Assembly: GCA_023475225.1 (NCBI GenBank)
Contig: JAMCVK010000039.1
Coordinates: forward strand, 38,195-102,194
Direction: 5' to 3'
From: Chloroflexota bacterium
Lineage (GTDB): Bacteria > Chloroflexota > UBA6077 > FW602-bin22 > JAMCVK01
DNA length: 64,000 bases
Positions 37,766 to 46,812 of the stretch are shown here, piece after piece; positions within the stretch are counted from its first letter, which is position 1; each line of letters opens with the position of its first letter. The notes beneath the pieces were generated by a model. The model worked only from the letters and a program-made list of their open reading frames with translations. It had not been told where the DNA came from and ran no database searches. The translations under genes were made by a program, and so were the position numbers.

Positions 37766-40231
37766 TCATCTAGGCAGGCGCACGTGGACCTCTTGGGAGA
37801 GCAACAGGCTATCACCCTGGGGCATCTTCAGGCGCTGCCCAGTTTCTGGGAGATACATACCGACCTCGATATGATAAAGGCCAGGAGGCGTGTTTGCAGG
37901 AATCACCAACTGGTATTCGTCCCGCACGAACTCGCCTTCGTCCCATAGTGAAGTTGGATAAGTACCGTTAAGGGGTTGGTTGTCCTGCTGGCTGATAAGC
38001 CGGCCGTCGGCGTCAAGCAAATGGGTGAAAACGGTATAATTGGCACTCATTTTCTGTTGGGACTGCCAGTAGAGGATCAAGCGAAGGCCCTGCCCTGGCG
38101 TCAACTCTACGGGATCAAGGTCATAGCCGACTAAGCGCACCTTGCCTTCAAGGTCGACTGGCTGGTGATATTGGGGCTCCGGCAGTGTCCCTTGCTGAGG
38201 AGCTCCCTGTGGTATGACCTTGACTGGTCCTAGTCTTAGCGATGTTCCAACCGTTACGCCTTGCTTATCGCTAAGGGGCAGGCGAACAAGGTCAGGAAAT
38301 CGATACATACCGAACTGTAACCAATACTGGCCCAGAAGTGCTCCGGGGTTCACCCGGATCGGAAACCAGCTTAAGACAACGTCTCCCCTTTGCCAATCCG
38401 GCAGTGGGTACCCTTGACCATCGTATCCTCCCCATTTCTGCCATTTGGTGTCAAGCAGGTGGGCAAAGAAGACGTACTCTTCGCTTGATACAGGGCGTGT
38501 CTGCGTTATCTTCCAGTAGAGGACGAACAGTAGAATATCACCGGCCTGCACCTGCCTCTCCAAGCGATAGCCCAGGAGCCGCAACCCATTAGGCAGGGTC
38601 AGAGAAAGCGAATGATCGTTGCCAGGCTTCAACACATCCTTTACACCGAGACGATAAAACTTGAAGGCCGTGGGGTTACCCGGACGGCCAGCAACCCCTA
38701 CCAGCCGGTCCGAAAAGCCGCGCTCAAGGAAAGAGGCAAGCCGGCTCTGCTCATCGGTGAGCAGGTAAAGGGTCTCACCTGAGCCCTCTGGGGGCAAGAG
38801 AAAACCCGAGTTGGCGTTGAACCACCTTAGCGCGGGACGGCCCTGGGCCAAGAAGGAGAGGGATTCCCGCAGATCCGATCCACTCGCCGCCACGTAAAGG
38901 GGAGCATCGGGTGTGGCGTTAAGGGCACGTGCCTGTTGCAATACATTGACCAGATATTTCAAGGGTATACCATAACCTCCTATGGTACTCTCCCGGTCGA
39001 TGAAAGAGATGTAGAAGGAGAATGCGTATATCTGTATCCCCACCAGAGTGACCAGAAATAGGATCGAGCAAACCAAAATGGCCCGAGTGCTGAACCTGGT
39101 GACGATCGACTTTATTCCGAGCAGGGATGGGAACCCCTCCCAGCGCGAAGAGGCCCATTCTAGGATATGCCCAAGCAGAATGCCGATGGCGATGAACGGC
39201 ATAGGATAGACAATAAGGAGATAATGGGGGTAGATAGGCATCGAGTGTCGCGAGAAGAAAAGGACAGGCACGATCCCCCACAATAAGAGGAGCCCAAACT
39301 TCCTTCTGGACTCGTCCCGTTTCAACCATCTGTAACCAAGATAGCCGAGACCGGCCAAAAACAAAATCATCTCACCACGGTATAGCCAGGCGAAGTTGGG
39401 CATCTGAGCGATGAATTTCTCATACGACTCCCCAGTCACGGAGTGATAAGCAGGGTCGGCCAACAATCCCACTGCCCAACGCGCCGCCTGGAGGTCAACC
39501 TGGGCAGGCGATTTGGCCAGGGAAAGGGCCGTCTTCACATCAAGCCAGTCGTGGGTTAGCTGCCAGTAGCCGTAGGGTAAGAACGTTAGGGCGAAGATAG
39601 CGGCGCTGCTGACAAGCGCCGCTATCTTCGCCCGAAACAGAAAGAGTACTAAAACGAGCAACGGAATTAGGCCCACAGCCGCAAAATGTAACTGGAGAAG
39701 CAGGGCTAACCAGAAAAAGGATAGGATCAACCCACGAGACTGGCCCTTGACGGCGAAGGCGAATATTGAGGAAATGAACAGGAGTGTGAAAAGTGCCAGC
39801 ACATCCTGGGACTGTATCTTCCGTGAAAAAAGCACAATAGAGGGATTGACCGCAAACAATAAACTGGCGATTTGGGCCATGCGCCGCCCGAAGTACTCGC
39901 TACAGAAGCGGTAACAGAGACCTACGGCCAGGACGTTTAGCAATCCAACGAACCCCGTAGCCAGAGCGGCATCCCGGGTTATGGCCAGAGGTATGGCCAT
40001 CAGGTAGACGAAAGCTGGTGGATTAGCTATCCCTACCGAGGACGGTATCCCTATCAGCGGGAGATGCTTGCCCTCAAGAAAGGCAACCGCCAGGTTGCAC
40101 ACCAAGGACTCGTCGCCCTTGAATTCCACCAGATCCATATGGCTCAGATGAGTGTAGGCCGCCAAGCCCATAATGATGAACAGGATGAGCCCATCCGCCA
40201 ACTGAGCCATCTGCTTGTGTCTAAGGAGCAA
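37766..40231 (-). CDS. Large GT-C membrane glycosyltransferase with tandem C-terminal beta domains
   Basis: An 821-residue polytopic protein of the PMT/ArnT type. Helix 1 is near residue 15; the loop reads HMDLVEFKGDESLVCNLA with the acidic pair expected of lipid-linked sugar transferases. Around twelve helices span to about residue 420. Residues 545-821 form two beta-sandwich-like repeats (LRLLGYRLERQV ... and VRLVGYDLDPVELTPG ... LYWQ ... FTHLL), matching those of the 25111 protein; the second copies in the two proteins share the order YPTSLW ... GEFV. It likely acts at the outer face of the membrane. Confidence 0.78.
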   Translation of the reverse strand: MLLRHKQMAQLADGLILFIIMGLAAYTHLSHMDLVEFKGDESLVCNLAVAFLEGKHLPLIGIPSSVGIANPPAFVYLMAIPLAITRDAALATGFVGLLNVLAVGLCYRFCSEYFGRRMAQIASLLFAVNPSIVLFSRKIQSQDVLALFTLLFISSIFAFAVKGQSRGLILSFFWLALLLQLHFAAVGLIPLLVLVLFLFRAKIAALVSSAAIFALTFLPYGYWQLTHDWLDVKTALSLAKSPAQVDLQAARWAVGLLADPAYHSVTGESYEKFIAQMPNFAWLYRGEMILFLAGLGYLGYRWLKRDESRRKFGLLLLWGIVPVLFFSRHSMPIYPHYLLIVYPMPFIAIGILLGHILEWASSRWEGFPSLLGIKSIVTRFSTRAILVCSILFLVTLVGIQIYAFSFYISFIDRESTIGGYGIPLKYLVNVLQQARALNATPDAPLYVAASGSDLRESLSFLAQGRPALRWFNANSGFLLPPEGSGETLYLLTDEQSRLASFLERGFSDRLVGVAGRPGNPTAFKFYRLGVKDVLKPGNDHSLSLTLPNGLRLLGYRLERQVQAGDILLFVLYWKITQTRPVSSEEYVFFAHLLDTKWQKWGGYDGQGYPLPDWQRGDVVLSWFPIRVNPGALLGQYWLQFGMYRFPDLVRLPLSDKQGVTVGTSLRLGPVKVIPQGAPQQGTLPEPQYHQPVDLEGKVRLVGYDLDPVELTPGQGLRLILYWQSQQKMSANYTVFTHLLDADGRLISQQDNQPLNGTYPTSLWDEGEFVRDEYQLVIPANTPPGLYHIEVGMYLPETGQRLKMPQGDSLLLSQEVHVRLPR

Positions 40232-40307
40232 TCTGATCCCTCTTCTCTAAAAATATCTTACTGCTTTATCAAGGTGAGGGACGACAATCCCCCCAGCCGG
40301 ATTTTCC

Positions 40308-40336
40308 TTGACATATTGTAAAACCGATGTTATATT
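40308..40336 (+). promoter_or_regulatory. Promoter of tRNA-Val/tRNA-Leu
   Basis: TTGACA and TATATT are separated by 17 bases, 11 bases before the tRNA-Val 5' end. Confidence 0.75.
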
Positions 40337-40347
40337 TATAGCCGATG

Positions 40348-40424
40348 GGGCAATTAGCTCAGCTGGTCAGAGCACACGGCTTACATCCGTGAGGTCGCAG
40401 GTTCGAATCCTGCATTGCCCACCA
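40348..40424 (+). tRNA. tRNA-Val (anticodon TAC)
   Basis: Acceptor GGGCAAT pairs with ATTGCCC (40414-40420), A73 at 40421, and CCA is encoded. Anticodon stem CACGG/CCGTG holds CTTACAT with anticodon TAC at 40382-40384; T-arm GTTCGAATC. Confidence 0.95.
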
Positions 40425-40488
40425 GAGAATTGTCGTGGATAGAGGATAGAAGGTCGAATACGGTAAGTCAACCTTCTCTACCGATGCC

Positions 40489-40573
40489 GGGCAAGTGGTG
40501 AAATGGCAAACACGGTGGACTTAAAATCCACTGCCGCTGAGGCTTGAGGGTTCGAGTCCCTCCTTGCCCACCA
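40489..40573 (+). tRNA. tRNA-Leu (anticodon TAA)
   Basis: Acceptor GGGCAAG pairs with CTTGCCC (40563-40569), A73 and CCA encoded. Anticodon stem GTGGA/TCCAC encloses CTTAAAA with anticodon TAA. The long variable arm (CCGCTGAGGC) and T-arm GTTCGAGTC complete a class II tRNA. Confidence 0.94.
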
Positions 40574-40916
40574 GCCCCAGCTGACGCTCCGCTGTATACC
40601 GCAGCTATATTCTGGACCAAGGTGCTTGCTCTACCGATGGCATCATCGATAGCTTAAGCAGCGAGTCTCTCCTTGAGGGCGTATCTTAAAACGAATGGCT
40701 GCCCCAGGTGTCTTTCCGTCGGTGCGGACATCTTTCTGCATCGCCTAGGTACACCTCGCTTGCGCTACTTGCCACCTGCGCCGGCGTACTCGATGTTCAC
40801 CTTGCCCGTACTCGACCCTTGGGGCAATTACACTATAATAACAGGTGAAGTTACTGTCAAACCGTAAAATTGGCTAGAATACAAAACGATGACAGGCAAA
40901 TCCCATTGGAGGCACA
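40574..40916 (+). other. Gap between tRNA-Leu and surE
   Basis: About 340 bases with no gene that I can support. A perfect TATAAT at 40834-40839 with a poor -35 (CTCGAC at 17 bases) is a possible surE promoter. A 64-codon frame at 40673-40867 has no family resemblance and no ribosome site. Confidence 0.4.
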
Positions 40917-41678
40917 ATGATGTATATATTGGTGACAAACGATGATGGCATTGATTCTGAAGGCATTCTGGCCTTAAAGCGGTCCCTGGCCAAGGTCGGT
41001 GAGGTGGTTATCATCGCCCCAGATCGCAACTGGAGCACCACCGGTCACGCTATGACTCTACATAAACCGTTACGGGTAACCGAGGTAAAACTGGCTGATG
41101 GTGATATGGCCCTCGTTTCCGATGGCACTCCCACGGATTGCGTCAGATTGGGCGTTTTGGGCATATTGAGGCGCCAACCAGATTTAGTTGTCTCAGGCAT
41201 CAATAAAGGCCCTAATCTTGGTGATGACGTTACCTATTCAGGTACGGTGGCCGCGGCGATGGAAGGGGTTATTTGTGCCATCCCCTCCATCGCTGTATCT
41301 CTAGCTGGATATAACGATTGGGATTTCTCTTATGCAGCTGAATTCACGGCCAGGTTGGCTCAACACATGGCCCAGAATGGTCTAAGCAGTGAGGTGCTGC
41401 TCAACGTTAATGTACCAAATCTCCCTAAAGAGCAGATTGCCGGTGTGGAGATTACCAGACTGGGGAAGCGTATCTATCGTGATGTGCTTATCGAAGAGAA
41501 AGATACTGCCGGGCAGACACGCTACTGGATCGGTGGAGATGTTCCCATCGGTATCGAAGATGAGGGTACCGATCTCAAGGCCATCGCCGAAAACAAGGTC
41601 TCGGTCACCCCCATTCATCTTGACCTCACTAACCACCGGCTAATTCGCAAACTGATCCACTGGAAATTAAGCGTTTGA
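40917..41678 (+). CDS. surE: SurE, 5'-nucleotidase/survival protein
   Basis: SurE, 253 residues, divalent-metal-dependent nucleoside 5'-monophosphatase. The N-terminal ILVTNDDGIDSEGI carries the metal-binding DD pair, followed by VVIIAPDRNWSTTGHAMT, then DGTPTDCVRLG and VVSGINKGPNLGDDVTYSGTVAAAMEG, all diagnostic. GGAGGCACA precedes the ATG. It stands alone before a lipoprotein gene in the same direction. Confidence 0.95.
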   Translation: MMYILVTNDDGIDSEGILALKRSLAKVGEVVIIAPDRNWSTTGHAMTLHKPLRVTEVKLADGDMALVSDGTPTDCVRLGVLGILRRQPDLVVSGINKGPNLGDDVTYSGTVAAAMEGVICAIPSIAVSLAGYNDWDFSYAAEFTARLAQHMAQNGLSSEVLLNVNVPNLPKEQIAGVEITRLGKRIYRDVLIEEKDTAGQTRYWIGGDVPIGIEDEGTDLKAIAENKVSVTPIHLDLTNHRLIRKLIHWKLSV

Positions 41679-41742
41679 GCCGAATATCATGTTAAAATAA
41701 AGATCCAACCGATATCTTCTAGTTAAGGAGCATTAGCCTACC

Positions 41743-42087
41743 ATGCATTTGCGCCTTTCTCTCTCCGCTTTTAGCGTTTTGATCCTGGTGGTTTCCGCCT
41801 TCGGCGGATGGGGGCTCAGTGGTTGTCTCTCTACTCCTATGGAGACATCGACGGCTACCCCTCCACCCCAAACGGCTACAGTTCAACCAGTACATCCTGC
41901 AGTCACCCCTTCGCCTACAGCCGGGCTTCGGGCCACGGGAGCTCGAACGACCCCCACGGCCAAGCCAGGCAGCAGTATTTCGGGTAAAGCCACACCGACG
42001 GCCACGGCGACGCCGATTCCTCCGGCTGAAGAGGCTTATCCAGCACCAGTGCCCCAGCCGACACCAACGCCACAGCCGTATCCCTAA
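41743..42087 (+). CDS. Small lipoprotein with Pro/Thr-rich body
   Basis: A 114-residue predicted lipoprotein. The signal peptide ends at a lipobox, WGLSGC, with Cys28 as the lipidated residue. The rest is low-complexity Pro, Thr, Ala and Gln, as in surface stalks. AAGGAG lies eleven bases before the ATG. The codons for SAFGGWG in the signal peptide come from a CCGCCTTCGGCGGATGGGGG palindrome also seen in intergenic repeats of this window. The function is unknown. Confidence 0.65.
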   Translation: MHLRLSLSAFSVLILVVSAFGGWGLSGCLSTPMETSTATPPPQTATVQPVHPAVTPSPTAGLRATGARTTPTAKPGSSISGKATPTATATPIPPAEEAYPAPVPQPTPTPQPYP

Positions 42088-42135
42088 ATATGGAGGCGAA
42101 TCTCGCAGAGCCGTAATCTGTGGGGCAAGCGCAGT

Positions 42136-44571
42136 GTGATTAACAGAGCGGTCGGACTGCTGATCCTGGTCGCCTTGATCCTGCTGACAGGAGGATGTGT
42201 CGGCCTGGTTGATATGGGGAACATTCAGGAGCGGACCGTAGAGGCGGCCGGACCCATCTATGGCCCGCATACTGTCGGCCAGACCTTTATCTCCCATAAG
42301 CCAAGACTATCGGCTATCGAGCTCCGCTTCATCGTTTATCAGGGGAAACGCCCTCCTGAAGAGACGCTCTCTATACACCTGCGCAGCGATGCGGCCAGCA
42401 CGGAGGACCTGGCGACAGTTACCGTAGCCACCAGGTTCATACAACACAACGCCTGGTTTCGTTTCCATTTCCCTGCCCTTGACGACTCTGAGAATCGCTC
42501 TTACTATCTGCTGATCGATTCCCCAGCTGGGAAGGGCAAGGTGACGGTATGGGCCAGCCCCTTCGATGTTTATCCGGAGGGTAGGCGCTATATTGATGGT
42601 CTACCGACTGATGGTGACCTGGCCTTCCGAACCTATTACGATTACACTCCCCAGGCACTGATCGCCGACATCCGAAGAGGGCTGCTAACAAATGGTTGGC
42701 TGCTTCTCCCAGGCCTCGCTCTCTTGCTGGTTCCTGGCTATGTCCTTATCAGCTTCCTCAGACCATGGCCAAGGTTCAGCCTCATAGAGATGGTAGCTCT
42801 CTCCACCAGTCTTAGTGTCGCCGTAGCGCCCGTGTTCATCTTCCTGAGCAGTCTGCTGAGGGTTCGACTTGATCAACCTTTGGCCATACTGCTCTTGAGT
42901 GGACTTGCGCTGGCCGGGCTATGGTCTCTCTACACGGCGTGGCGGCGTGGGCTGGTCCACAGTGCCCTCCAACGTGATGGGCCGGCGTTCACTATCTTTT
43001 TCTTTCTTATCTTGATCGTTTCACTTGGGCTGCGCTTCCTCCAGGTGCGGGATCTGGTCGTTCCGCCCTGGGGTGATGCGGTGCATCATACACTCATCGC
43101 CCAGTTGCTTAGTGAGCAGGGGGCTATCCCGGAATCATACCGTCCGTATCTTCCCGAGGTGCCCTTCACCTACCATTTCGGCTTCCATGCGCTGGCGGCC
43201 TTCTTCCATTGGCTCACGGGGCGCAGCCCGGTTGATTCAGTGCTCATTGTGGGCCAGATTCTGAACGGTCTGATGGTGCCAGCTGCTTTTCTCTTCACCA
43301 ACAGATTGCTCCAAGATCGCCGCGCCGCCCTGGTCAGTGCCCTCATCGTCGGACTGATCTCAGTGATGCCATCGTACTATTTGAGCTGGGGGAGATATAC
43401 CCAACTGGCTGGTCTGGTGATCTTACCCGGAGCTGTCGCGCTTGGCCAGGAAGCCCTCAAGACGGGTGGCGTTTCCCTCGGATTGACTGCTCTGCTCTCG
43501 GCCGGTCTGATTTTCACTCATCCGCGGGTAGCTGTATTCTTCCTTTGTTTTATGGCTCTGTACGTACTAGCCATAACCATCCTCCATCGCCATCAGCCTG
43601 AGCTTATGCGGCGCTATTGGCTGGCTGCCGGAAACATTGCCCTGCTCACCCTGGCCCTGACGGCCGTCTGGTTATGGCGCATTGCTCAACCCTTGCTCTT
43701 GCTCCTCTGGCGTGGCTCGGTTTACGTCGATGCGACGGGCAACAGCTTCCCCTGGGGATACTTCGCTGCTGGCTATGACCGCTACTTGCTTATCCTCGCC
43801 CTGGCCGGCCTCTTTATCGGCTTATTCAAGAAACGCTGGGCGACCATCCTCATCATCCTTTGGGTAGCCAGCCTCTTTGTCCTGGCCAATCCTGGTTCTT
43901 TCGGTCTCCCCGGCAGCGGAATGGTCAACAACACCTCCGTGGCCATCACCCTTTTCCTACCGATGGCCCTTGGGGCTGGGTTATTCGTCTCCACCCTGGC
44001 CGATACCCTACATTTTGAGGCCTGGCCGCGGTCACTTAAAAGTCTGGCGGCCATAGCGCTGATGGTCAGTGGACTCTGGGGGGCAGCGGGACTTGTGGGT
44101 ATCATCAATCCCACCTGCATCCTTGCTTTCAAGGAGGACCTAGCCGCCATACATTGGATCAAACGGAATACACCTGAGGAGGCCAGGTTCCTTATCAATT
44201 CCTACCTCTGGCGTCCTGATATTAGACTCTATATGGGCTCTGATGGAGGTTACTGGATAACTGTTTTGGCCCAGCGTCAGACGACTATGCCTCCCCTGGT
44301 CTATGGCTTGGGTCCACACGAATATGCTCAGAAGGTGAATGACCTGGCCAAGGCAACTATGCAGGCCGCCTCTAATCCTGGTTCGGCCACTGATGAATTG
44401 ACTTCACTATTGAAGGAAAATGGCATCAGGTACGTCTATATTGGAGCTCGCGGAGGTTATCTGCACCCGGCTCTCTTCCGCGACAATCCGGCTTATCAAC
44501 TGGTTTATACCAATCAACGTGTTCAGATATTTGCCCTGAAACCATATGATCCCGTTCAGATAGATAGGTGA
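42136..44571 (+). CDS. Polytopic membrane protein with N-terminal extracytoplasmic domain
   Basis: An 811-residue protein. A lipobox-like LLTGGC at residues 15-20 (Cys20) or an uncleaved helix starts it. Residues 25-165 are beta-rich and exposed. Then come about twelve membrane helices to residue 640, with a loop containing PPWGDAVHHTLIAQLLSEQG and VPFTYHFGFHALAAFF, in the style of GT-C glycosyltransferases of the kind that lack an assigned substrate. A soluble C-terminal end (KRNTPEEARFLINSYLW ...) resembles those of such enzymes. GTG start, weak ribosome site. It converges on the TusA-like relic, overlapping by 16 bases. Confidence 0.65.
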   Translation: MINRAVGLLILVALILLTGGCVGLVDMGNIQERTVEAAGPIYGPHTVGQTFISHKPRLSAIELRFIVYQGKRPPEETLSIHLRSDAASTEDLATVTVATRFIQHNAWFRFHFPALDDSENRSYYLLIDSPAGKGKVTVWASPFDVYPEGRRYIDGLPTDGDLAFRTYYDYTPQALIADIRRGLLTNGWLLLPGLALLLVPGYVLISFLRPWPRFSLIEMVALSTSLSVAVAPVFIFLSSLLRVRLDQPLAILLLSGLALAGLWSLYTAWRRGLVHSALQRDGPAFTIFFFLILIVSLGLRFLQVRDLVVPPWGDAVHHTLIAQLLSEQGAIPESYRPYLPEVPFTYHFGFHALAAFFHWLTGRSPVDSVLIVGQILNGLMVPAAFLFTNRLLQDRRAALVSALIVGLISVMPSYYLSWGRYTQLAGLVILPGAVALGQEALKTGGVSLGLTALLSAGLIFTHPRVAVFFLCFMALYVLAITILHRHQPELMRRYWLAAGNIALLTLALTAVWLWRIAQPLLLLLWRGSVYVDATGNSFPWGYFAAGYDRYLLILALAGLFIGLFKKRWATILIILWVASLFVLANPGSFGLPGSGMVNNTSVAITLFLPMALGAGLFVSTLADTLHFEAWPRSLKSLAAIALMVSGLWGAAGLVGIINPTCILAFKEDLAAIHWIKRNTPEEARFLINSYLWRPDIRLYMGSDGGYWITVLAQRQTTMPPLVYGLGPHEYAQKVNDLAKATMQAASNPGSATDELTSLLKENGIRYVYIGARGGYLHPALFRDNPAYQLVYTNQRVQIFALKPYDPVQIDR

Positions 44572-44678
44572 CACTTAAAACGAGGCATGATCATCTCATG
44601 TGCTTCCTCCAAAGCATTCCTGGTGAGGACAACAGGCTGCGCGCGTGCTAGAGTCCTGGCATCGATCACCTTGGCCAT
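44556..44678 (-). pseudogene. Truncated TusA/YedF-like gene
   Basis: ATG 44678 has AAGGAGAG seven bases upstream and reads MAKVIDARTLARAQPVVLTR then NALEEAHEMI before ending in unrelated residues at 44556 (40 codons). TusA and YedF start with 'xVDARGLxCPxPVxxTKKALEE', so homology is clear, but the catalytic CP is replaced by RA and the rest of the domain is missing. The 3' end runs into the convergent membrane protein gene. It overlaps, in another frame, the extended tail of the activase gene. YedF is a selenium-metabolism marker often near double-cubane reductase genes (from memory). Confidence 0.55.
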
Positions 44679-45498
44679 CTGTTGCTCTCCTTGTGGTTGA
44701 AGTTTCGCCTGAAACTGACTTAACGGACGGCATGGCACCGTGCTTACGCCCTTTCTCCCACTGTTTTACTAGAAGCGCTGCACCAAGGGCACCAACGATC
44801 TGCGGATCGTGAGGGACTGTGATTTCAATGCCTAGTTTCTTGCTGAGCAATTGCTGCAAGCACTTATTCAGCGCTGCCCCTCCGGCAAAGACGACTCTTT
44901 CCCTGAGCCCAAGCCTGCGCGCCATCACCACGATGCGAGTGGCGATGGCTTCATGCAGCGCCAAAGCGATGACATTGCGTTCCTCCCCCCGGGATATCAG
45001 AGAGACGACCTCCGATTCTGCAAAGACGGTGCATAGACTATTGATGTGTACAACCTTGGAAGCGCTCAAGGCAAGGTCACCCAGCTCGTGTATGCCGATT
45101 TCCAAGGTATTTGCCATCACCTCAAGGAACTTGCCCGTTCCAGCAGCACAGCGGTCATTCATCTCGAACTTCTGCACATCCCCGTTAGCAGATAGCAGGA
45201 TTACTTTGCTGTCTTGGCCACCAATATCGATCACGGTGCAGCAATCTGGATAAAGGTATCTCGCTCCAGCGGCATAGGCTTTAATCTCAGAGGCCATTTC
45301 GCCATCAAGCGCTTGAGCGACCAAGTAGCGGCCGTAGCCTGTCACCATTAGTTGCTCATGCTCTCTACCTGCCAGTAGCTCCTGACATCGCCGAAGAGGG
45401 TTGACACCAGTCTCAAGGATAACGGAGTCCAGCACCCCGCCGTCCCACAGTACGAGTCCAATGGTTCGCGAACCGACGTCGAGTCCAGCGCAGATCAC
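44596..45498 (-). CDS. Acyl-CoA dehydratase activase-like ATPase (BadF/BcrD type)
   Basis: A 300-residue ASKHA-fold ATPase that holds a [4Fe-4S] cluster between two subunits and transfers electrons on ATP hydrolysis. LDVGSRTIGLVLWD is the phosphate-1 motif; TVIDIGGQDSKVI (about residue 90) phosphate-2; CAAGTGKFLEVMA (cluster Cys, about 117) and NSLCTVFAESEVVSL (about 156) carry the ligand cysteines; VVFAGGAALN closes the site. Residues 250-300 are an odd Arg/Cys-rich tail that overlaps the TusA-like relic in another frame. ATGA overlap with the reductase gene. It is the partner of the 45495 protein. Confidence 0.85.
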   Translation of the reverse strand: MICAGLDVGSRTIGLVLWDGGVLDSVILETGVNPLRRCQELLAGREHEQLMVTGYGRYLVAQALDGEMASEIKAYAAGARYLYPDCCTVIDIGGQDSKVILLSANGDVQKFEMNDRCAAGTGKFLEVMANTLEIGIHELGDLALSASKVVHINSLCTVFAESEVVSLISRGEERNVIALALHEAIATRIVVMARRLGLRERVVFAGGAALNKCLQQLLSKKLGIEITVPHDPQIVGALGAALLVKQWEKGRKHGAMPSVKSVSGETSTTRRATDGQGDRCQDSSTRAACCPHQECFGGST

Positions 45499-46772
45499 CG
45501 GCGTATTATCTCCAAAAAGGCATCTACCCTGGTCCTTAGTTGGCCCGCATCCTCGTCGCTATAGTCCGTTTCGATGCGCAATAGAGGGATACCTTCCTTA
45601 GCTAGACGCCTCTCCACTTTTACGGCTTCATTGGCATAGGTGTGGCAGAACTGGAGGTTATAGTGCACCACGCCATCAACCTGGTACTCTCTGGCAAGTC
45701 TTACAATATCATCGAGACGTTCATCGTTGGGAGTGAAGCAAGCGCAGTGGATTTGCATATAGCGATCAGCGATGGCCTGCAATTGCTCCTCCACCGTGCC
45801 TCCATTCTCAGGGACCAGATCGCTGAAGGCTCGAGTGCCAGTGCATGACTCCTCACAGACGACGGCAGCTCCAGCTGTCTCCAAAATGTGATGTAGCTTC
45901 CAGTTAGGGATGGCCATGGGGCTGCCTGAGATCAGGATGCGGGGAGCATCTGGTGGGAAGACCCCTTCCCCAGCAGCGATGCGTCTTTCCACCTCATCGC
46001 ATAGCGCTTTTACCTGCTGGACATAGCGAGGGACGTCATCGTAGAAGGACACCTGGGTCACCAGCATTGCATCCTTGCCGCTTATGGGAACTGGGCGAGC
46101 CTTGCGGGTATTGTAGAGTCGCTGAAGGGCACGGCGTCGATCATTGAGAAGCTTGGTGGATCGGGACAGTGTGTCCTCGGTGACCTTATTGCCTGTCAGC
46201 TTCTCGATGACTTCCTTAAAGGTCATCACCTCGCCCAACCATAGATTGTGGCTCAGCTGATTCTTCTTGTTAGGCACCTCCATAACGTAGACAGGCTGGT
46301 ATTCCCCAAGGAGTTCGAACATCTTCTTCTTGCCATCGCAGGTGGTCTCACCGACAATGAGATGGCTTGTCTGCACATAGGGACAGATGCGCCCCAGTTT
46401 AAAGCCAAAAGAGGATTTAATGAGAGGGCAGGTGTTGCGAGGAAGGACCTCCTCAGCTATGGGCACGGAAAACTGCGTCCCGGCACATAGCCCCACTGCG
46501 ATGGCATCGGCAGCCAGGGCAATCTCCTCAGGAACGAATACGCAGTACGTGGCAACTACCTTACCACCGTTCATAGCGTGCTGCCTCAGCTCCCGCACCC
46601 TGATACCGTGAATATCGCCCACCACAAAATCGAAATACGCCATGCCCATGGGGCGATTCTTTTGGGAGAGGTAGATCTCCTCGTAGAGCGATGGTAGGGC
46701 ATTCAGAAGCGCATCATGGCGTTCAAGGTCTATTCCCAGATCGGTCCACATTTGCCTATGATCAGTTGTCAT
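45495..46772 (-). CDS. Double-cubane-cluster type reductase (2-hydroxyacyl-CoA dehydratase D family)
   Basis: A 425-residue protein of the 2-hydroxyglutaryl-CoA dehydratase subunit D family. Conserved cysteines occur in VATYCVFVPEE, GLCAGTQFS, NTCPLIKSS, GRICPY, GETTCDGKKK and FCHTYANE. Only one such gene is present with its activase and there is no second subunit, CoA-transferase or acyl-CoA gene, so a double-cubane-cluster protein of the YjiM type, reducing a small molecule, is more likely than a true dehydratase (inference). I chose ATG 46772 because AAGGAGG lies nine bases before it. The leader has an intrinsic terminator and a ten-codon ORF. Confidence 0.82.
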   Translation of the reverse strand: MTTDHRQMWTDLGIDLERHDALLNALPSLYEEIYLSQKNRPMGMAYFDFVVGDIHGIRVRELRQHAMNGGKVVATYCVFVPEEIALAADAIAVGLCAGTQFSVPIAEEVLPRNTCPLIKSSFGFKLGRICPYVQTSHLIVGETTCDGKKKMFELLGEYQPVYVMEVPNKKNQLSHNLWLGEVMTFKEVIEKLTGNKVTEDTLSRSTKLLNDRRRALQRLYNTRKARPVPISGKDAMLVTQVSFYDDVPRYVQQVKALCDEVERRIAAGEGVFPPDAPRILISGSPMAIPNWKLHHILETAGAAVVCEESCTGTRAFSDLVPENGGTVEEQLQAIADRYMQIHCACFTPNDERLDDIVRLAREYQVDGVVHYNLQFCHTYANEAVKVERRLAKEGIPLLRIETDYSDEDAGQLRTRVDAFLEIIRR

Positions 46773-46812
46773 TTGTCTGATCCTCCTTCTTGACTTGATT
46801 GTTCTTGGCGAC

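Noticed and set aside
40673..40867. 64-codon frame between tRNA-Leu and surE
   Set aside because: No ribosome site, no recognisable composition or motif, and a TATAAT lies inside it.
41719..42297. 192-codon minus-strand frame rich in Arg, Ser and Gly
   Set aside because: It is antisense to the lipoprotein and membrane protein genes and shows the skewed composition of a shadow frame.
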